Below are positions 9,001 to 21,100 of a stretch of DNA of 64,000 nucleotides, piece by piece (position 1 is the first letter of the stretch; each line of letters begins with the position of its first letter). Where the stretch lies: assembly GCA_017622235.1 (NCBI GenBank), contig JAGARN010000004.1, positions 48,351 through 112,350 of the forward strand, given 5' to 3'. The translations under genes were made by a program, and so were the position numbers. The notes below the pieces were generated by a model, which worked only from the letters and a program-made list of their open reading frames with translations, ran no database searches and was not told the origin of the DNA. The stretch is from Spirochaetaceae bacterium. GTDB taxonomy: Bacteria; Spirochaetota; Spirochaetia; Treponematales; Treponemataceae.

Positions 9001-12000
9001 TCATAATCACCTGCAACAGAAGCAACTAGAGGTGTACGAACATTAAAATAACCTGCAATTTTGCCATTTTCTGCTGGCAACCAATACATTTTTTCTTCAT
9101 CATTTATCTGTGTAGTTGGTTTTTCACGGATTACACCAACTACAGCAGTTTCTTTGGACAATCCTTTTAATGAATCTGCCGTTACCGCAAGACTAAACCA
9201 TTGAACTGGTAAGCCTTGCAAAGGAATATCAGCTTCGTAAACTTTTGGATTATCCGTTTTACGAATCACAGCTTTACCCGTCTGACTTACATCTCCACCA
9301 TGAATCTCTGGCTGCCCCTCAATCGCAGAAAGAGCATCAAAACGATAAGAAACATTGTTTAGAACATCTTCTGAAGTAATTTTTACCGTTACAACAGGTG
9401 AATTTTTACCTGAACCTTGAGGAACGACAATTTGCTGACCAGATGTATAGGGTTTCCCTGCTATCGACAAAAACTCAATATTAGGATTTGATTTTTGCGT
9501 AATGTATTGAGAAGAAACAATGACATTTGTTCCTGCTTTTCCGTTTACAGAAACAGTATTTGTTCCCGGTGAAAGCATATCATAACTTATTGCACCACCT
9601 ACCGGATGACAACCAGAAATTTCTGTTCCGTTTACTGTGCAGGTAACGTAATCTATAGAACCTTGATATGCAACAGTATAATATATTTCATTTCCTCTTG
9701 CCCAAGTTACAAGTGGTCTTGTAGCAGTTACAGTTGTTTTACCATCAGCAGCTGTTGCTGGTAAATCTGGAATTTTACGTACAAAATGGGTTGCGTAACC
9801 TTCTGTACCGTCAAAGTTTCTTGCAATAATCTCAATTATGGAAATACCTGTTCCAAAATAAGCAGAAGGAATACTAAATTCAAATGAACCATCTTCTTCA
9901 GATGGGATAAACTCAGAAGCACCTGCCGTGGCTGCTGTTGCCGAAACAATAAGACCGTCAGAAGATATCTGTACACCAACTGGAATTATACGATAACGTG
10001 CAGAACTTCTCCATGGAGAATTAATTTTACCCTTAACGTAAACATCCTCGTACCCGTTAGAAACTCCTTCTGTGGTCAAAGTAACAACAGGTGGTTCTGT
10101 GTAGTGAACAAACTGAAGGCTTTCGGATTCATATTCAAAGCCACGATCGCTTTTTATAACCACAGTAACAGGTTCAGAAGTACCTCTAGCCGAACCTGGA
10201 ACTAATGTAAAAGTGTTACCACTAAGGCTTACAGAAGCAAAATCTGTTTTAGGTCTCAGTTCCACAGATACCGCATCGCCACCTGCAAAAAAACCGGTAA
10301 CGGATGAATGTTTTCCAAAATCAATCACACCACCAGATACTGTGCTGTCAGCCAGTACAACCTGTTGCTTACTTTCTATACGAGTAAGGTTTGTTAAATA
10401 GACAAGGGATTGCTGTTTGCTTTCTCGACCATAAATATCTTTAGCAACAACATCTATAGTAACCACACCCCATGGCATAGATGAGTTCAATGGAATAGAA
10501 ATATAGGTAGTTTGCTCTGGCAGTTTAGGAACATAAGAACCAGCAGATTGTCCGTTTACAAACCACTCTACAGAAGCAATTCCACAAGCGGCAGAAACAT
10601 TTGTAGTAAAAGAACTTTCTGATTCAGGATGAATTTCCATGCCTAAAGTATAAGGCACAGAGCCATCGGAAGAAGAAATTACAGGATGCGTAAATATTGG
10701 TAATTCTCCCTGAGCGGTAAAATCTACAATCAGAGGGACACCTTTTATACCGTGAACGTCTACCGCGTAAAGCTTTATCTGATGCTTACCACTTGAAAGT
10801 ACATTTCCGTCGGCAGCCGACATATTACCCGAAAAAGCGGTTTTCAAATTTATGGTAAAGATACCATCACTTTCTATAAAAGACTCAGCACCACCATTAA
10901 CAGAATAATAAATCTGAGCAATACCATCATCATCAGTGGCGATACCACGTACAAAAAGTTGTTCCGAATCTGCTGCTATAACTGAACCCGCCACAGGATA
11001 TTGAACATCTATTGTTGCCATATCTGTTTTATGGTCAACATTAATGCTTTGTTTCCTTGTAGTTACGTTTCCTGCCGTATCAACAGCGGTAATGATAAAC
11101 GCAGGAGCTTTTCCAACGTAATTTCTAAGATCAAATTCCTTTACCCAATAAGGATTCCCCGGAATTATATCAAATGAACCTGTTTCTTGTCCAAAAGACC
11201 AAGTAAGGCTAGAAAGCCCCACAACATCAACTGCAGAACCTGCTATAGAAAATATACCATTAACTACTTCATCTTCTAATGGCGAAAGAATACGTACATC
11301 AGGTCTTGTGTTGTCAACGAAGAACAAAAATGACGAAAGCCCCGTACTGCCTTGGTTATCTTCTGCTTTAAACCAACACACCGCAGCCCCATCTGTCATT
11401 TTAGTTGTATCAATACGAGCCTTAAATGAACCAAATCCAGTATTTTTATCAATTTTTAAATCCAAAGGCATATAATTAACTCCACCGTCAACCGAATATG
11501 CCAAAGATTTTATACCGTTACCGTCTGTTACAATACCTTCAAGATCTATCTTACCAGAAACCAAATCACCTATAGCGTAGTTTTCTACAGTAGTAACAGG
11601 CTGCCGACGATCAAGATGCCATATAACCTCCACTGGATGACCTTTTACACCATTAATATCTACACCATAAACTTTTATCGAATGACTACCCTCTGAAAGT
11701 TGCGTCGTATCAAGATAATACGACCAGAAGTCAGCTCCTTCTGCACGCTGTGGGGATTCATCTGCACCGTCAAAAACTAATTCCACATAGGCTACCGCAT
11801 CGTCGTCTATACAAGTACCTACAATATTAAGGTTGCCTGGAATACGCATATTTTGTACCGGATTTGTAACACCAACAATAGGCAAATCTGACTCAGGATC
11901 AATTATAACATTATATGGACCTGCTATACCTTGGTTTCCACCATAGTCTTCTGCCGTAACCATAATGTTATACGTTCCCGCTTTTTTTTCGGTAATATCA

Positions 12001-12131
12001 AAAGATTCCTGCCAACTGTCCATTGTTTCGGCATCTTTTTCTGTAATATCCCTGTTGCCACCTGCAAAAAGAACAGATACAAGGAGAAAAAATACAACTG
12101 TGCAAACAAATTTTTTTAGTAAATATTTCAT
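6015..12131 (-). CDS. Giant Ig-repeat protein with C-terminal outer-membrane barrel (2038 aa)
   Basis: 2038 residues. The signal peptide (MKYLLKKFVCTVVFFLLVSVLFAGG) is followed by roughly 16-18 bacterial Ig-like modules of about 90-110 residues. Each tends to open with a P-x-V-x-I-x-x-P type strand, then an xxGxxxDDDGI motif and a YSVDGG or SLDNG hairpin (for example VRILSPLEDEVVNG, FVRGIATDDDGIAQI, VSGSASDNNGIAKVEL). After the last module, about 170 residues (1865-2038) read as amphipathic beta strands (DVGIGLTFF, GGNVFGMKLLANLAYVPF, SAGFALGANFSMF) and end SAGVRVNVF, with the terminal Phe typical of barrels inserted by the BAM machinery. The likely topology is a periplasmic or surface Ig stalk tethered by a small outer-membrane barrel. 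It starts 16 nt after the giant lipoprotein gene, so one operon is likely. Confidence 0.75.
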   Translation of the reverse strand: MKYLLKKFVCTVVFFLLVSVLFAGGNRDITEKDAETMDSWQESFDITEKKAGTYNIMVTAEDYGGNQGIAGPYNVIIDPESDLPIVGVTNPVQNMRIPGNLNIVGTCIDDDAVAYVELVFDGADESPQRAEGADFWSYYLDTTQLSEGSHSIKVYGVDINGVKGHPVEVIWHLDRRQPVTTVENYAIGDLVSGKIDLEGIVTDGNGIKSLAYSVDGGVNYMPLDLKIDKNTGFGSFKARIDTTKMTDGAAVCWFKAEDNQGSTGLSSFLFFVDNTRPDVRILSPLEDEVVNGIFSIAGSAVDVVGLSSLTWSFGQETGSFDIIPGNPYWVKEFDLRNYVGKAPAFIITAVDTAGNVTTRKQSINVDHKTDMATIDVQYPVAGSVIAADSEQLFVRGIATDDDGIAQIYYSVNGGAESFIESDGIFTINLKTAFSGNMSAADGNVLSSGKHQIKLYAVDVHGIKGVPLIVDFTAQGELPIFTHPVISSSDGSVPYTLGMEIHPESESSFTTNVSAACGIASVEWFVNGQSAGSYVPKLPEQTTYISIPLNSSMPWGVVTIDVVAKDIYGRESKQQSLVYLTNLTRIESKQQVVLADSTVSGGVIDFGKHSSVTGFFAGGDAVSVELRPKTDFASVSLSGNTFTLVPGSARGTSEPVTVVIKSDRGFEYESESLQFVHYTEPPVVTLTTEGVSNGYEDVYVKGKINSPWRSSARYRIIPVGVQISSDGLIVSATAATAGASEFIPSEEDGSFEFSIPSAYFGTGISIIEIIARNFDGTEGYATHFVRKIPDLPATAADGKTTVTATRPLVTWARGNEIYYTVAYQGSIDYVTCTVNGTEISGCHPVGGAISYDMLSPGTNTVSVNGKAGTNVIVSSQYITQKSNPNIEFLSIAGKPYTSGQQIVVPQGSGKNSPVVTVKITSEDVLNNVSYRFDALSAIEGQPEIHGGDVSQTGKAVIRKTDNPKVYEADIPLQGLPVQWFSLAVTADSLKGLSKETAVVGVIREKPTTQINDEEKMYWLPAENGKIAGYFNVRTPLVASVAGDYENTSNIAIETNGKAVTISGVKCGVYKDIPVVVKDSEGVEYNAPLVTVESSYYAPTLVVDSPAKNQWVGNSVMVSGSASDNNGIAKVELSLDGGISWSLLQIQSALETTGQEKITFGQEISLNSYQDGLLPLEIRVTDTFGQETTYRNSIHKDTTPPQVQIITPAAEDVVNGETTIVFKVKDNGRLVSGLYNAPPVNVQEATVEEDETLADETDTTGATKTVAVNEKLQIELTSLPVITIGTPQFPMENGMTFEFADIVGNVQTVSNWDFVIDNQSDLPRSEIHLPEQDHVVTTDFIISGVVFDDDGGSKISYRIDDGEYIQLPDYDSAYSISVPLSSMTDNEHTVYVYAEDIHGVRGEEVSRTFHVSLEEPKGAVVEPNIEKTVKDTVTIKGWASDKNGISLVQISLDNGNTFNDAIGTEEWEYTFDTRVIQDGTHVVFLRVYDGYGIEGLYSSLITIDNTVPDITLELPLDDSETSGMLFFSGQTIDNVELVELYITMRALDENAPALPPHLERIDLTPDQIISQVIDITTLPDGFYNVELTGSDAGGNTRRVSRNIRLDKAVAATKVDLMYPMNGEHVQGMFNVYGTVTSETPIERLLLYVDGNYCAETEITSSDAFKFELSPELVSAGKHQISVRAQTTNSSFVESNSHYVFYEPTGPWITIDNFTMMDFAMKRPYLEGRAGYVFSQQDLEILDSKEVSKEEKTLIRQKRVLSVELSFDNGKTFTQVSKNGSWRYRIENDYLEEGYHFFIARATMENGETAVTRTIIQIDKTLPEIRLISPGEGGRFNEEIVFSGLAADDVGLSNVMFTLRSGDKSSYEVPAFIQGLYFDLHFWGATLWDVGIGLTFFDDNVKLQAQFGQFTQAQRDLFDKSGLGMRYGGNVFGMKLLANLAYVPFQYFLGPDWHWLSAGFALGANFSMFTETQSGKPQMLSAVVAQIEFPRVTLQEQKLFRTYSFYTEVQAWFLPTDVQAGEADISSIIPQISAGVRVNVF

Positions 12132-12147
12132 ATTCTACCTCCTTGTC

Positions 12148-15100
12148 CTATTTCATTTGTGCGGTTTCGATGAAGCCACTAGTTGAAATCTTAATTTGAT
12201 AAGAAACTACAGGATTTGCTGTACCATTACCATAACAATATCCCCAAGAAGTAGAATTGTAGCCATTCGTAGTACCATTGTGTAATGGTTCATTACGTGA
12301 TAAAGAACTACTTGTACTTGAGTTTATAACCTTGCCATTATTGTCTTTCCATACACCGATGTTTATGTGGTCATTTGGAACAATACTTGACGTTGGAATC
12401 AGAGAAACTTCCCAAGCTCCCGTAAACACATCGCTACTTGCCCCAGCAATTAAATCCACATTATTTCTGTCAATTCCTTTAACTAAATAAGCCTGCTTTG
12501 GTTTTACAGCAGATGTCATATAATATCCAATGTAAGGAATAGCAAGTGTACCTGTAGAATCTAATCCAACATCAAGTGTTATTTCTGTACCTACAATACT
12601 TTCAGAATCAACAACACAATAATTAAAGTTACCTGAATTATAGGTACTTTGATATGCATACATGAGATTTGCATTACTTCCGTCATAAGCGGCAACATGA
12701 ATACCACCTAATTTATCTACAGCAATTTTACAGTACTCACCAACATTTGACATATCACCAAATACAGCTATTGGCTGTGAGAAGCCAGCATTTTGCCATC
12801 CGTTCTGTCCTTTCGTAACGTTACCAGTCAACTGATTTGCATCTGTATAAGTTTTATATGAATACCAAAGTTTTAAATTTGTAGCATCATACCAGACAAC
12901 TACAACTGTATCATCAACAGTAGCCCCTTCACTTGAAACAACAGCAACAGAAGCATATTCACCAGCACAATATGTAGAATCAGATAGCACTACAGTATTA
13001 TTGATACTATAATTTTGGGGATTGGAACTTGTACACTCATCAACAAAATTTCCAAAATTAGTTTTTTCTGTTGAATTAGTTCGTCCTGCTCTAAACCTTA
13101 TTTCACTGTTCATATCGTCATAGTAAATCATATATAAATCAGTTGCATCATCATGAACAGCTGTAGCCATAGCCGGAGAATAAATTCTGTTTTTAAGGAA
13201 ATCATTTACACCATTATTTTTTTGAGCAATTTTTTCCAATCTTAAAGCTTTCGAACCATCGTAACTACCTCTTGAAGAGCGTTGTCCAGTTCCCCATCTA
13301 CTTGTCCATAAACAGAAATTATCTGCTTCATTCTCGTTAATATCGCCACCCGCAGCAACACCATAACTATTACCCAAAGCATCTACAGTGTATCCAATGG
13401 AAGTAAACATATCATAACTTGCTGCCCAATAGTCATAGGCTGTACTATTGTTGTAGGAAGTTGAATTGTAACCACCCATGCTAAAGTACAATGGACCATT
13501 CTTAAACGCAAAGGTTATTTGACCGTCCAATGGATTAATCTTCATTACTGGCTGTTCAATTCTTCCAGAGATTGCAGGAATTGCTTCGCTATTAATCTGC
13601 CATACGTTAAAGAGTATATCATCTGTCAAAAGATTATTATTATCTCCATTTGGTTGACGATTGTAAGCGTAGTCTTCGTAATTGTCTTGAGAAAGTTCTC
13701 CAGTAAAAGAACCTTTTGCATCATTGTTATTTCGATTGTTTAGTGAAGAAATTCCATTTACCACATATGAATATTCACCAGAATCAGTAATTGTTATGCT
13801 AGTACCACTCAAGTTAAAACCTGAAATAGTTACAGTTTCGTTCTCGTATACAGGATAATTTCCCAAAGCTGTTCTATTGTATACGGATGGATTGTTAACT
13901 TTTAACTTGCTCAAGCTAGTTTCCACACCTGTAATATATGGAACAACATCCAGTTGTATATTTTGGTTTGCGATTTGTTCAGATGAATTTACGTGATCAA
14001 CCGCTGCTACGATTATTTTTACATCAGCAATGGCTACAGTTGGAATACGAGATGTGTCTATACTAAGTGTCCATTCCACTTGATGACCTTTCTGGTCAAA
14101 ATAACCTGTGTATTCATCGGTTTCATTTCCATCTGCATCTACAACTTTATCTATGTTGAATTCCCAACCATCTTGAGCCATGGTGGCGGTGGGAACAACC
14201 CAAGTATTAGAACTAGTATCAAAGAATGCAACTTGTCTAAGAGTTCCGGATACACCGTTTGTTCCATAGCCCGCATTTGTAACGTAATTATTAAATGCAA
14301 AGTTACCAAAAGATACCCATAAAGAACTCAAACGAACATCGTCATAGGCTTCGCCACGGAAAGTGATTTTTCCAGAAACTTTGTCATCACCGTCCATAAC
14401 ACCATTAGCAGCGTTAAAGGTATTGAGCAAGTCGTCGCTTAACTCAATGTGTCCGTTTTCACGGCTGTTTTCGTATAAAGAGTTATCATCTTTCGACTTC
14501 CAATACAATGGGTCAATAACCGCTGTTGGTGCTACATCGTCTGTCAAATCCTGTTTAAAAGTAGCATTAAGCACTGTCCACTGAGAATCTGTTCCCGGAC
14601 TTGTTTCTTCTGTACTATCCCAGAAACTAAAGCGATATACGTTACTTGCGTCTTCACCTTCTGTACCAAGAACATTGTTTTCAATGACAAAACTTTCAGT
14701 GAATTCAACAGGAGATTGACTTGTTGCAGCTTCTGTAAGTTTTTCTCCATTAACATCTTTGCTAAAGATATAATGCATAGGTGCTGTTCCACCAACAAAC
14801 TTTGGTATTACAGAAAGTTTGTTTTTAACAGTCCAAGCAGATACTCCTTCTTTCCATGAAGCAGTATCTAAATCCCATATCTCTATTCCGTAAGCAGTAT
14901 TTCCTGTACCATCTGAATTCAAATTGACAAAGAATTCATCGTATTCGTAATCTTCAAATGAACCATTTCCGCTTAAATCCGTACCTAACTTTACAGAAGT
15001 AATTCTAGGTCTGTTATTTGAAACATTTGATTCAACAAATCCATGACGACTATTACCCGCTACGTCAAATACTACAACATGAATTTCTATAGGACCGTCT

Positions 15101-18100
15101 GGAATGTTATTAGACTTAACACTAGCGTCCCAAGTGTAACTGTTAGAAGTTTTTTGGTAGCTTTCTACCATACCATCGCCGTCACTGTTTTCTGACTCAG
15201 AACCGTCGTTATTTTGTTTTTCGCTTGAACGATCTACAACCATACCATAAACGAATTCTGCCTCTTTAAATTCTGTAGAGCAAGATGGTGTAAATGTTAC
15301 AGTGCCACCAGACACATCTGTAATCGAACGATACACACCGCCAATCTTTACAAGACCACCTTTGCGAATATTGTCGTTTCCAGAAACGCCAGCATAGGTT
15401 AAAGTATCTGAAGACGTTTCGATACCACGCTCCACTGTAGCAGTATAAAGCACAGGTAGTCCATCTTCGTTTATATACACTTGCCCCTCTGTTGCATTTG
15501 CAACTGTAATATCTGTACGATTTTCTTTTCGGTTTTCTCCGTAAAATTCCATTACATTGTAAATACGATTTCCATCTTCACCAGTTCGTTTGAAATAGAA
15601 CACTAGCTTATCAAAACCGCTACCTTCTTCCGTTACTTTTCCAGAAACAGAGAACCAGTTATTACTGTTCTGTACAGAATTCGTTGTTGAAATCTTGTTA
15701 TTTTCTTCGCCATAAGCGTTTTTAAAAAGAACAAGGTCGTCTTCATTTGCTCCATCTGCAAACACAGGAGCTGTGTTGTCTATGTTAATTGTATATCCTT
15801 GAGACGAAGTCTGTTGCGGTTCACCTTGGTCATCTGCCACGATTGTAACATTCCATTCCCCAGAACCATTATCTGCCCTCTGGATTGGAACTTTCATTTC
15901 GTATCGCTGTGAAGCCACGGTCAAATCATTTACTGCCTCTCCGGCAACAGAAACTCTAGCCAAACCATCTGAGTCTTCTATTGTTCCTGTAAGATACCAA
16001 TCACTACCCTTAATATACATATCATCGCTGTATTCCATTTCTGCAACAACTTCACCATCAGCACCAAAACGCTTTAGCATAATATCGTTAAAGGAAGGTA
16101 CGTTGTTGTTTACAGAAATATGTAAAACACTTGACCAAACACCTGTAAGTTGACTTGTTTGCGTAGATTTGTCGTTATCTACTGCAACAACACGAACATC
16201 CAGAGTTTTACCAGATATTGCATAATTCAGTTCATTGCCAAATTTGCTTACATCAAGAGAATAGGACCAACTTCTTGTACCATTTGCTCTAGCCCCTTCT
16301 TCTGTAAGTCCAGGAATTGGTTCTGTTGCAATCGCCGAGCCAATAGCACCTGCTCCATTTTCAAATGTTCCGTCGCCGTCCATGTCAAACTGCAACCATA
16401 CAGAATCGATTCCTTCGTTATCGTCTGCTGTACCGGTGATACGAATTGTTCCACCCATAATTACATAATTGAAATCGGCAACAACATCCGTTTGATCATG
16501 AGTAGGATATGTTATTTCAACCTTTGGTTTATCAGCATCTGGGTTATATTTTATGCTAGCAGCATTTGTTATGTATCCCACATTACCAGCTTTGTCGGTA
16601 ACTTTGAACCAAACTGGAAGTTCATAGAGTCCACCACTTTCATAACCAGTATAATCATTGGATTTTGTTAGATCACCTAAGCTATCTAATTCAATACTCC
16701 ATGTTGCTGTATTGAAAGTTACATCTTCATAAGTAAGAGTACTTGCATTATTTTCTGTTACACCATACTCAGGTATAGCATATTGAACAGACTCTACTCC
16801 AGAGTTTCCATAGTTTTCATCTGCAACTAAACCTGAAAGGTTGACAACACCTGTTACCTCTGTATCTTTATTTGGTACAACATTCGTAATGCTGTTGGGA
16901 GCAGAGTTATCTACAATAATCTGAGTTGGAGCTTGTACCGTATAACCTGCTTTATCCTTTGCCGAAACGACTAAGTTTATTGAACCACTAGAAATATTTT
17001 CAACATTAACGCTACCAGTAAATAAATTACCACTACTATTCACTAGTTCAATATCACCTAAACCACCAAGAGTTACTATCAAATCCTCTGATGTTGTAAC
17101 ACCATCTTGAACACTAACTTGGAAGTTCAAATTTTTGTTTGTACCACCAAATACCATGTTTGGAGTTACAGGTTGGTATCCATTGCCGTCGTTTTTATCA
17201 ACTTGCAAATCAGTTATGGTTGGCGGATTCATGTCTAAAGCAAAATGTAAAACAGAATCAGTTTTTGTATCAGATTGATATTGCAAATACGGTTTTTTTA
17301 GACTATCAGCATTTGTTAAATCAATAACAAAATATTCATCGGAAACACTATCCTTTACTTTGAAATAGGCAGTGTAAGAACCATCTGTTCCCGTTAATGA
17401 GTATGTCCAGTTTCCGCCAGTGGGAACAAGAAGTTGCCATGCTGAATCACTAAAACTTTCGTCTTCTTTTACAACCTGAATGTATAATTCGCTTATCTCA
17501 CCATCGTCATCACTTATTGTTCCTGCTAACATAGTATCCTTAATAGTTGTAACTTCTGTTGTTTTTACACTGTTAAGTTTTATCAAAGGTCTGTCAGCAT
17601 TTTGGTCTGCCGTAACAACAAGAGATTCTGTATCTCCCAAAGTTGTATTACCTGCTTCGTCTGTAAAACGAACTTGTAGCATAAGCTGTACTCCAGCCAT
17701 TGTTGCATTAGAATCATATGTTGTAATTGGGCTACCATCTAAGTGAGTGAATTCCATAGTGTCAAATTCACTAATTTCCCAAGAAGTCCCTATTTTTTCC
17801 GCTTGCACAGACGCTGTTATGTCTTGCCAAACACCACTGCTGTTTTTTATCCAAAGTGAAGGACTAGCATCAAGTGGCAAATTCTGGTCTATAACGCTAC
17901 CCGTAAGCTCTATAGTTTTATTAACTGTAGCATGTGCAACAGGTGTTGTATACGCAACTTCTGGAGCTTCGGTATCTTTTGTTATACTACCGAGCTCTAT
18001 GTCGCTAGTAACATTTCCGGCACTATCCAGCACACGCAAATATAAGGTGTTATTACCTTCTGTAAGTTTATTTATGGGAACAGTTACACTGTTAGAAACA

Positions 18101-21100
18101 GCCCCCAATGTTCCCGTAACAACTGAATCTTGTGCATCAAACCCTGAACGACTACCAACATAGTATTCTTTTAGTCCGCTTGTATCATCAGTAACAGTAA
18201 AATCAAGGTTAAAGTCAACACTAGTTATTGTTGTAGACAAATTAGTTTGACTAACACTTGGAGCGATAGAATCTATTGCTAAATCTTTTACAATAAAAGT
18301 ACTACTGTTTCCGGCTTTATCTTCTATCAAGAAAGTTATATCTCTCTTTCCTTCAAAGTTAAAACTTTCTGTTACACTAAAGTCATTTGTTGGCGTTACA
18401 GAAACACTCTTTGCCGGAGCACCATTTTGTTCAGAATAACTCATAGTTATTGATTTAAGGTTTGGTTCTGTAATTGTACCCTTCAAAGTAAGTGCAGGTT
18501 GAGTAAACCATTTGTTAACAGATACTCCATTAGAGTAGTTCTGTTCAGTTGCACCAGTTACTACTGTAACAGCAGAAAGTTCTGGTGAAGTATAATCTAC
18601 CTTGTAGGATACAGTTGCTTCTGCTGTTCGACCATGGGTATCGGTAACAAGATAGGTCTGCACATACTCTGCACTAGAATCTACAGTTGCAAGTCTTACT
18701 TCACAGTTCCAGTTTTGGTATCCATCGGTTGTGGTAACAGTTGGCACATTTGAAAGCACTTCATTTGTTTCAGAACCTTTTTTACGCAAAGAAACAAACT
18801 CTACTTTGGAAATACCGCTAGAGTCAGAAGCCGTACCACGTACAGTAACATTTTGCGAAGCAAATTCTTCTGTCGGAGAAGTTATTGTAAGAACGGGAGC
18901 GTCATTATCCACAACAAATTCCATCGGTTCTGTGACAGATTCTTTACCAAATATATCCACAAGAATAAAACGCAAATTGTGGCTTCCAGAAGTTCTGTTG
19001 GCTTCTGGCACTGCATAAGATAATGACTGAGATGTAGTTCCTGCAAGAGAACTTTCCGTGTATATTTCAATAGCACTTGTTGTGTCATTTCCAGCGGAAT
19101 CGAATTGAATTTTAACCGATTTTAATCCATCGTCATCTGTGGCAGTACCGTAAACCGTCCAGCTTCCCATACCAAAAAGATTGGTGGTATCTTTTTTCAT
19201 ATTGGAATATTCCACTGTTGGCAAATCTGTAGCTTGGTTTATGTATACAATTTTTTCTACTGGAGTACAAATATTACCTGCACTGTCTTTAGCCGTAACA
19301 GCTATTTTAAGTTCTCTATTGTCTGCAAATATTGTAGTGTCTATATCTTCTATAACAAATGAAGCATGAGCATCTAAGACACCAGAATCTTCCGGTTCAC
19401 TGGGGAAAGAACCATCTGGGTTTGCCACATAAAGTTTATATTCTATGCCATCTGTAGTTTGCAATGTATAATTGTCAGAAACAGTTCCCTGCACTTTTAT
19501 CTTACCGTTTACATTGTCATTTCTTTTTTTGTCGTCTACAAGTGGCGAAATAGTTGAAATTGTAACCTGCGGCGGTGCTGTATCCAGATTTAGGTAACGC
19601 ATGATGTCAGCACCTGTTTCACTATGAGCTGTATCCTTGGGAGTAAAGGCAAGAGTAACTGTATACAAATCTTTGCCTAAAGAACCGGTAAAACAACTTT
19701 GGTCGATTTTTGCTGTCCAGTTACCATTGGAATCAACATTAATTTTGCTTTCAGGAATTAAAACTTGTTCAAAACCACTTACAGTGTTACCATTTGAATC
19801 TGTAACAGATACTTGAAGGCTTAAATTAGGAACTCCATTTTCCGCAAACAATGTTACAACACCTTCATATTCTATATTATCCAGTGACGAAACAACACCG
19901 TTATTTGCTGGACCACCTGTTACGTTCATGGCAGGTGGCTTATTGTTAGAAATAATCCTAAAACCATAACCATTAGCATTATTTGCAAAGATATCATTTC
20001 CTTCAACATCAGAGCCTTTTACTTGAACCTTGTAGGTTGAGCCGCTACTTTGGCTACCGATTGAAACAGTTATCGTCCTAGATGAATCTATTTCCTTTAT
20101 ATTATCTGGAGTAGCGTCTGACGCATAGTCAAAAATTTCTACTTCAGATTGATTACTTTGGTCAACAAGAACAACCTTAACAGACTGCATATCAAGTTCT
20201 ATACCGTCAGGTCCAGGGGAAACGGTAATATTTATACTTGTTTCATTAGAAATATCTGAATAAACAGAAACCCCACCACTTTCCTTAACTGAATAACCGC
20301 CCACATCAAATGTTGGGTTATTTGCTGGGTTAAGCGTGAACATTGTAATTTTATCCGCTTCGGGTGTTGCAGAGGGAATACTGTGTTCAGCAAGAACTGT
20401 TTTTGCTTTTGATATTGTTTCTTCTGATGGATGCGTTCCATTCATTACTTTTACCAAATCTTGATTAGAAAGTCCCAGTCCTCCACTACTATAAACTGTA
20501 GCATAGATTTCTGAATATAAATAATACTGATTGGATATATTACCACTAACACCAGATAAACTTTCTACAGCTCTAGCCGAATTTGGATTGCCATATTCTT
20601 TGGCAGAATCTTCAACTTCAATTACGCAATAGATTTCATCGCTAGTGCCATTTCCTGTAGAGCCGTAGAAACTATCGTACACAGCCGCCAATGTTGCATC
20701 GTAACCATCTTCTTGGTCACTTTCAAAGTATTTTCCTACCACAAGTTCAAGACCTACACCTGAAATATTAGCAAATTTTTGAGTTTCACCAATTTTTTCA
20801 AGAGAACCATCATCTTTTTTTCTGTAAGCTGTAAAGTATAAGGCGGCTAAATTGGAGGAATCACTTATGTCGCCTGTTACTTTTATTGTACGACCAAAGG
20901 CAGAAGCACGACTGGGAGATTTTATAACAACAACTGGAGCGGTATTATCAATAGTGAAAAGAGATTCCGCAACAGAGGTTCTTGAAGCAGAGTCCTTTGA
21001 AGTTACAGTTACTCCGTACTCACCATCAGGAATAGGGAATTTATTATCAGTTTTTTGGTTTAAAACAACTTGCCAAGTTCCTTTAGTTTTGTCCACAGAG

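Noticed and set aside
16150..16671. Plus-strand 173-codon ORF inside the giant lipoprotein gene
   Set aside because: It is a shadow of the long minus-strand frame; the translation is rich in Cys and Ile with no start signal. The same applies to the other plus-strand ORFs in 12148-21369.
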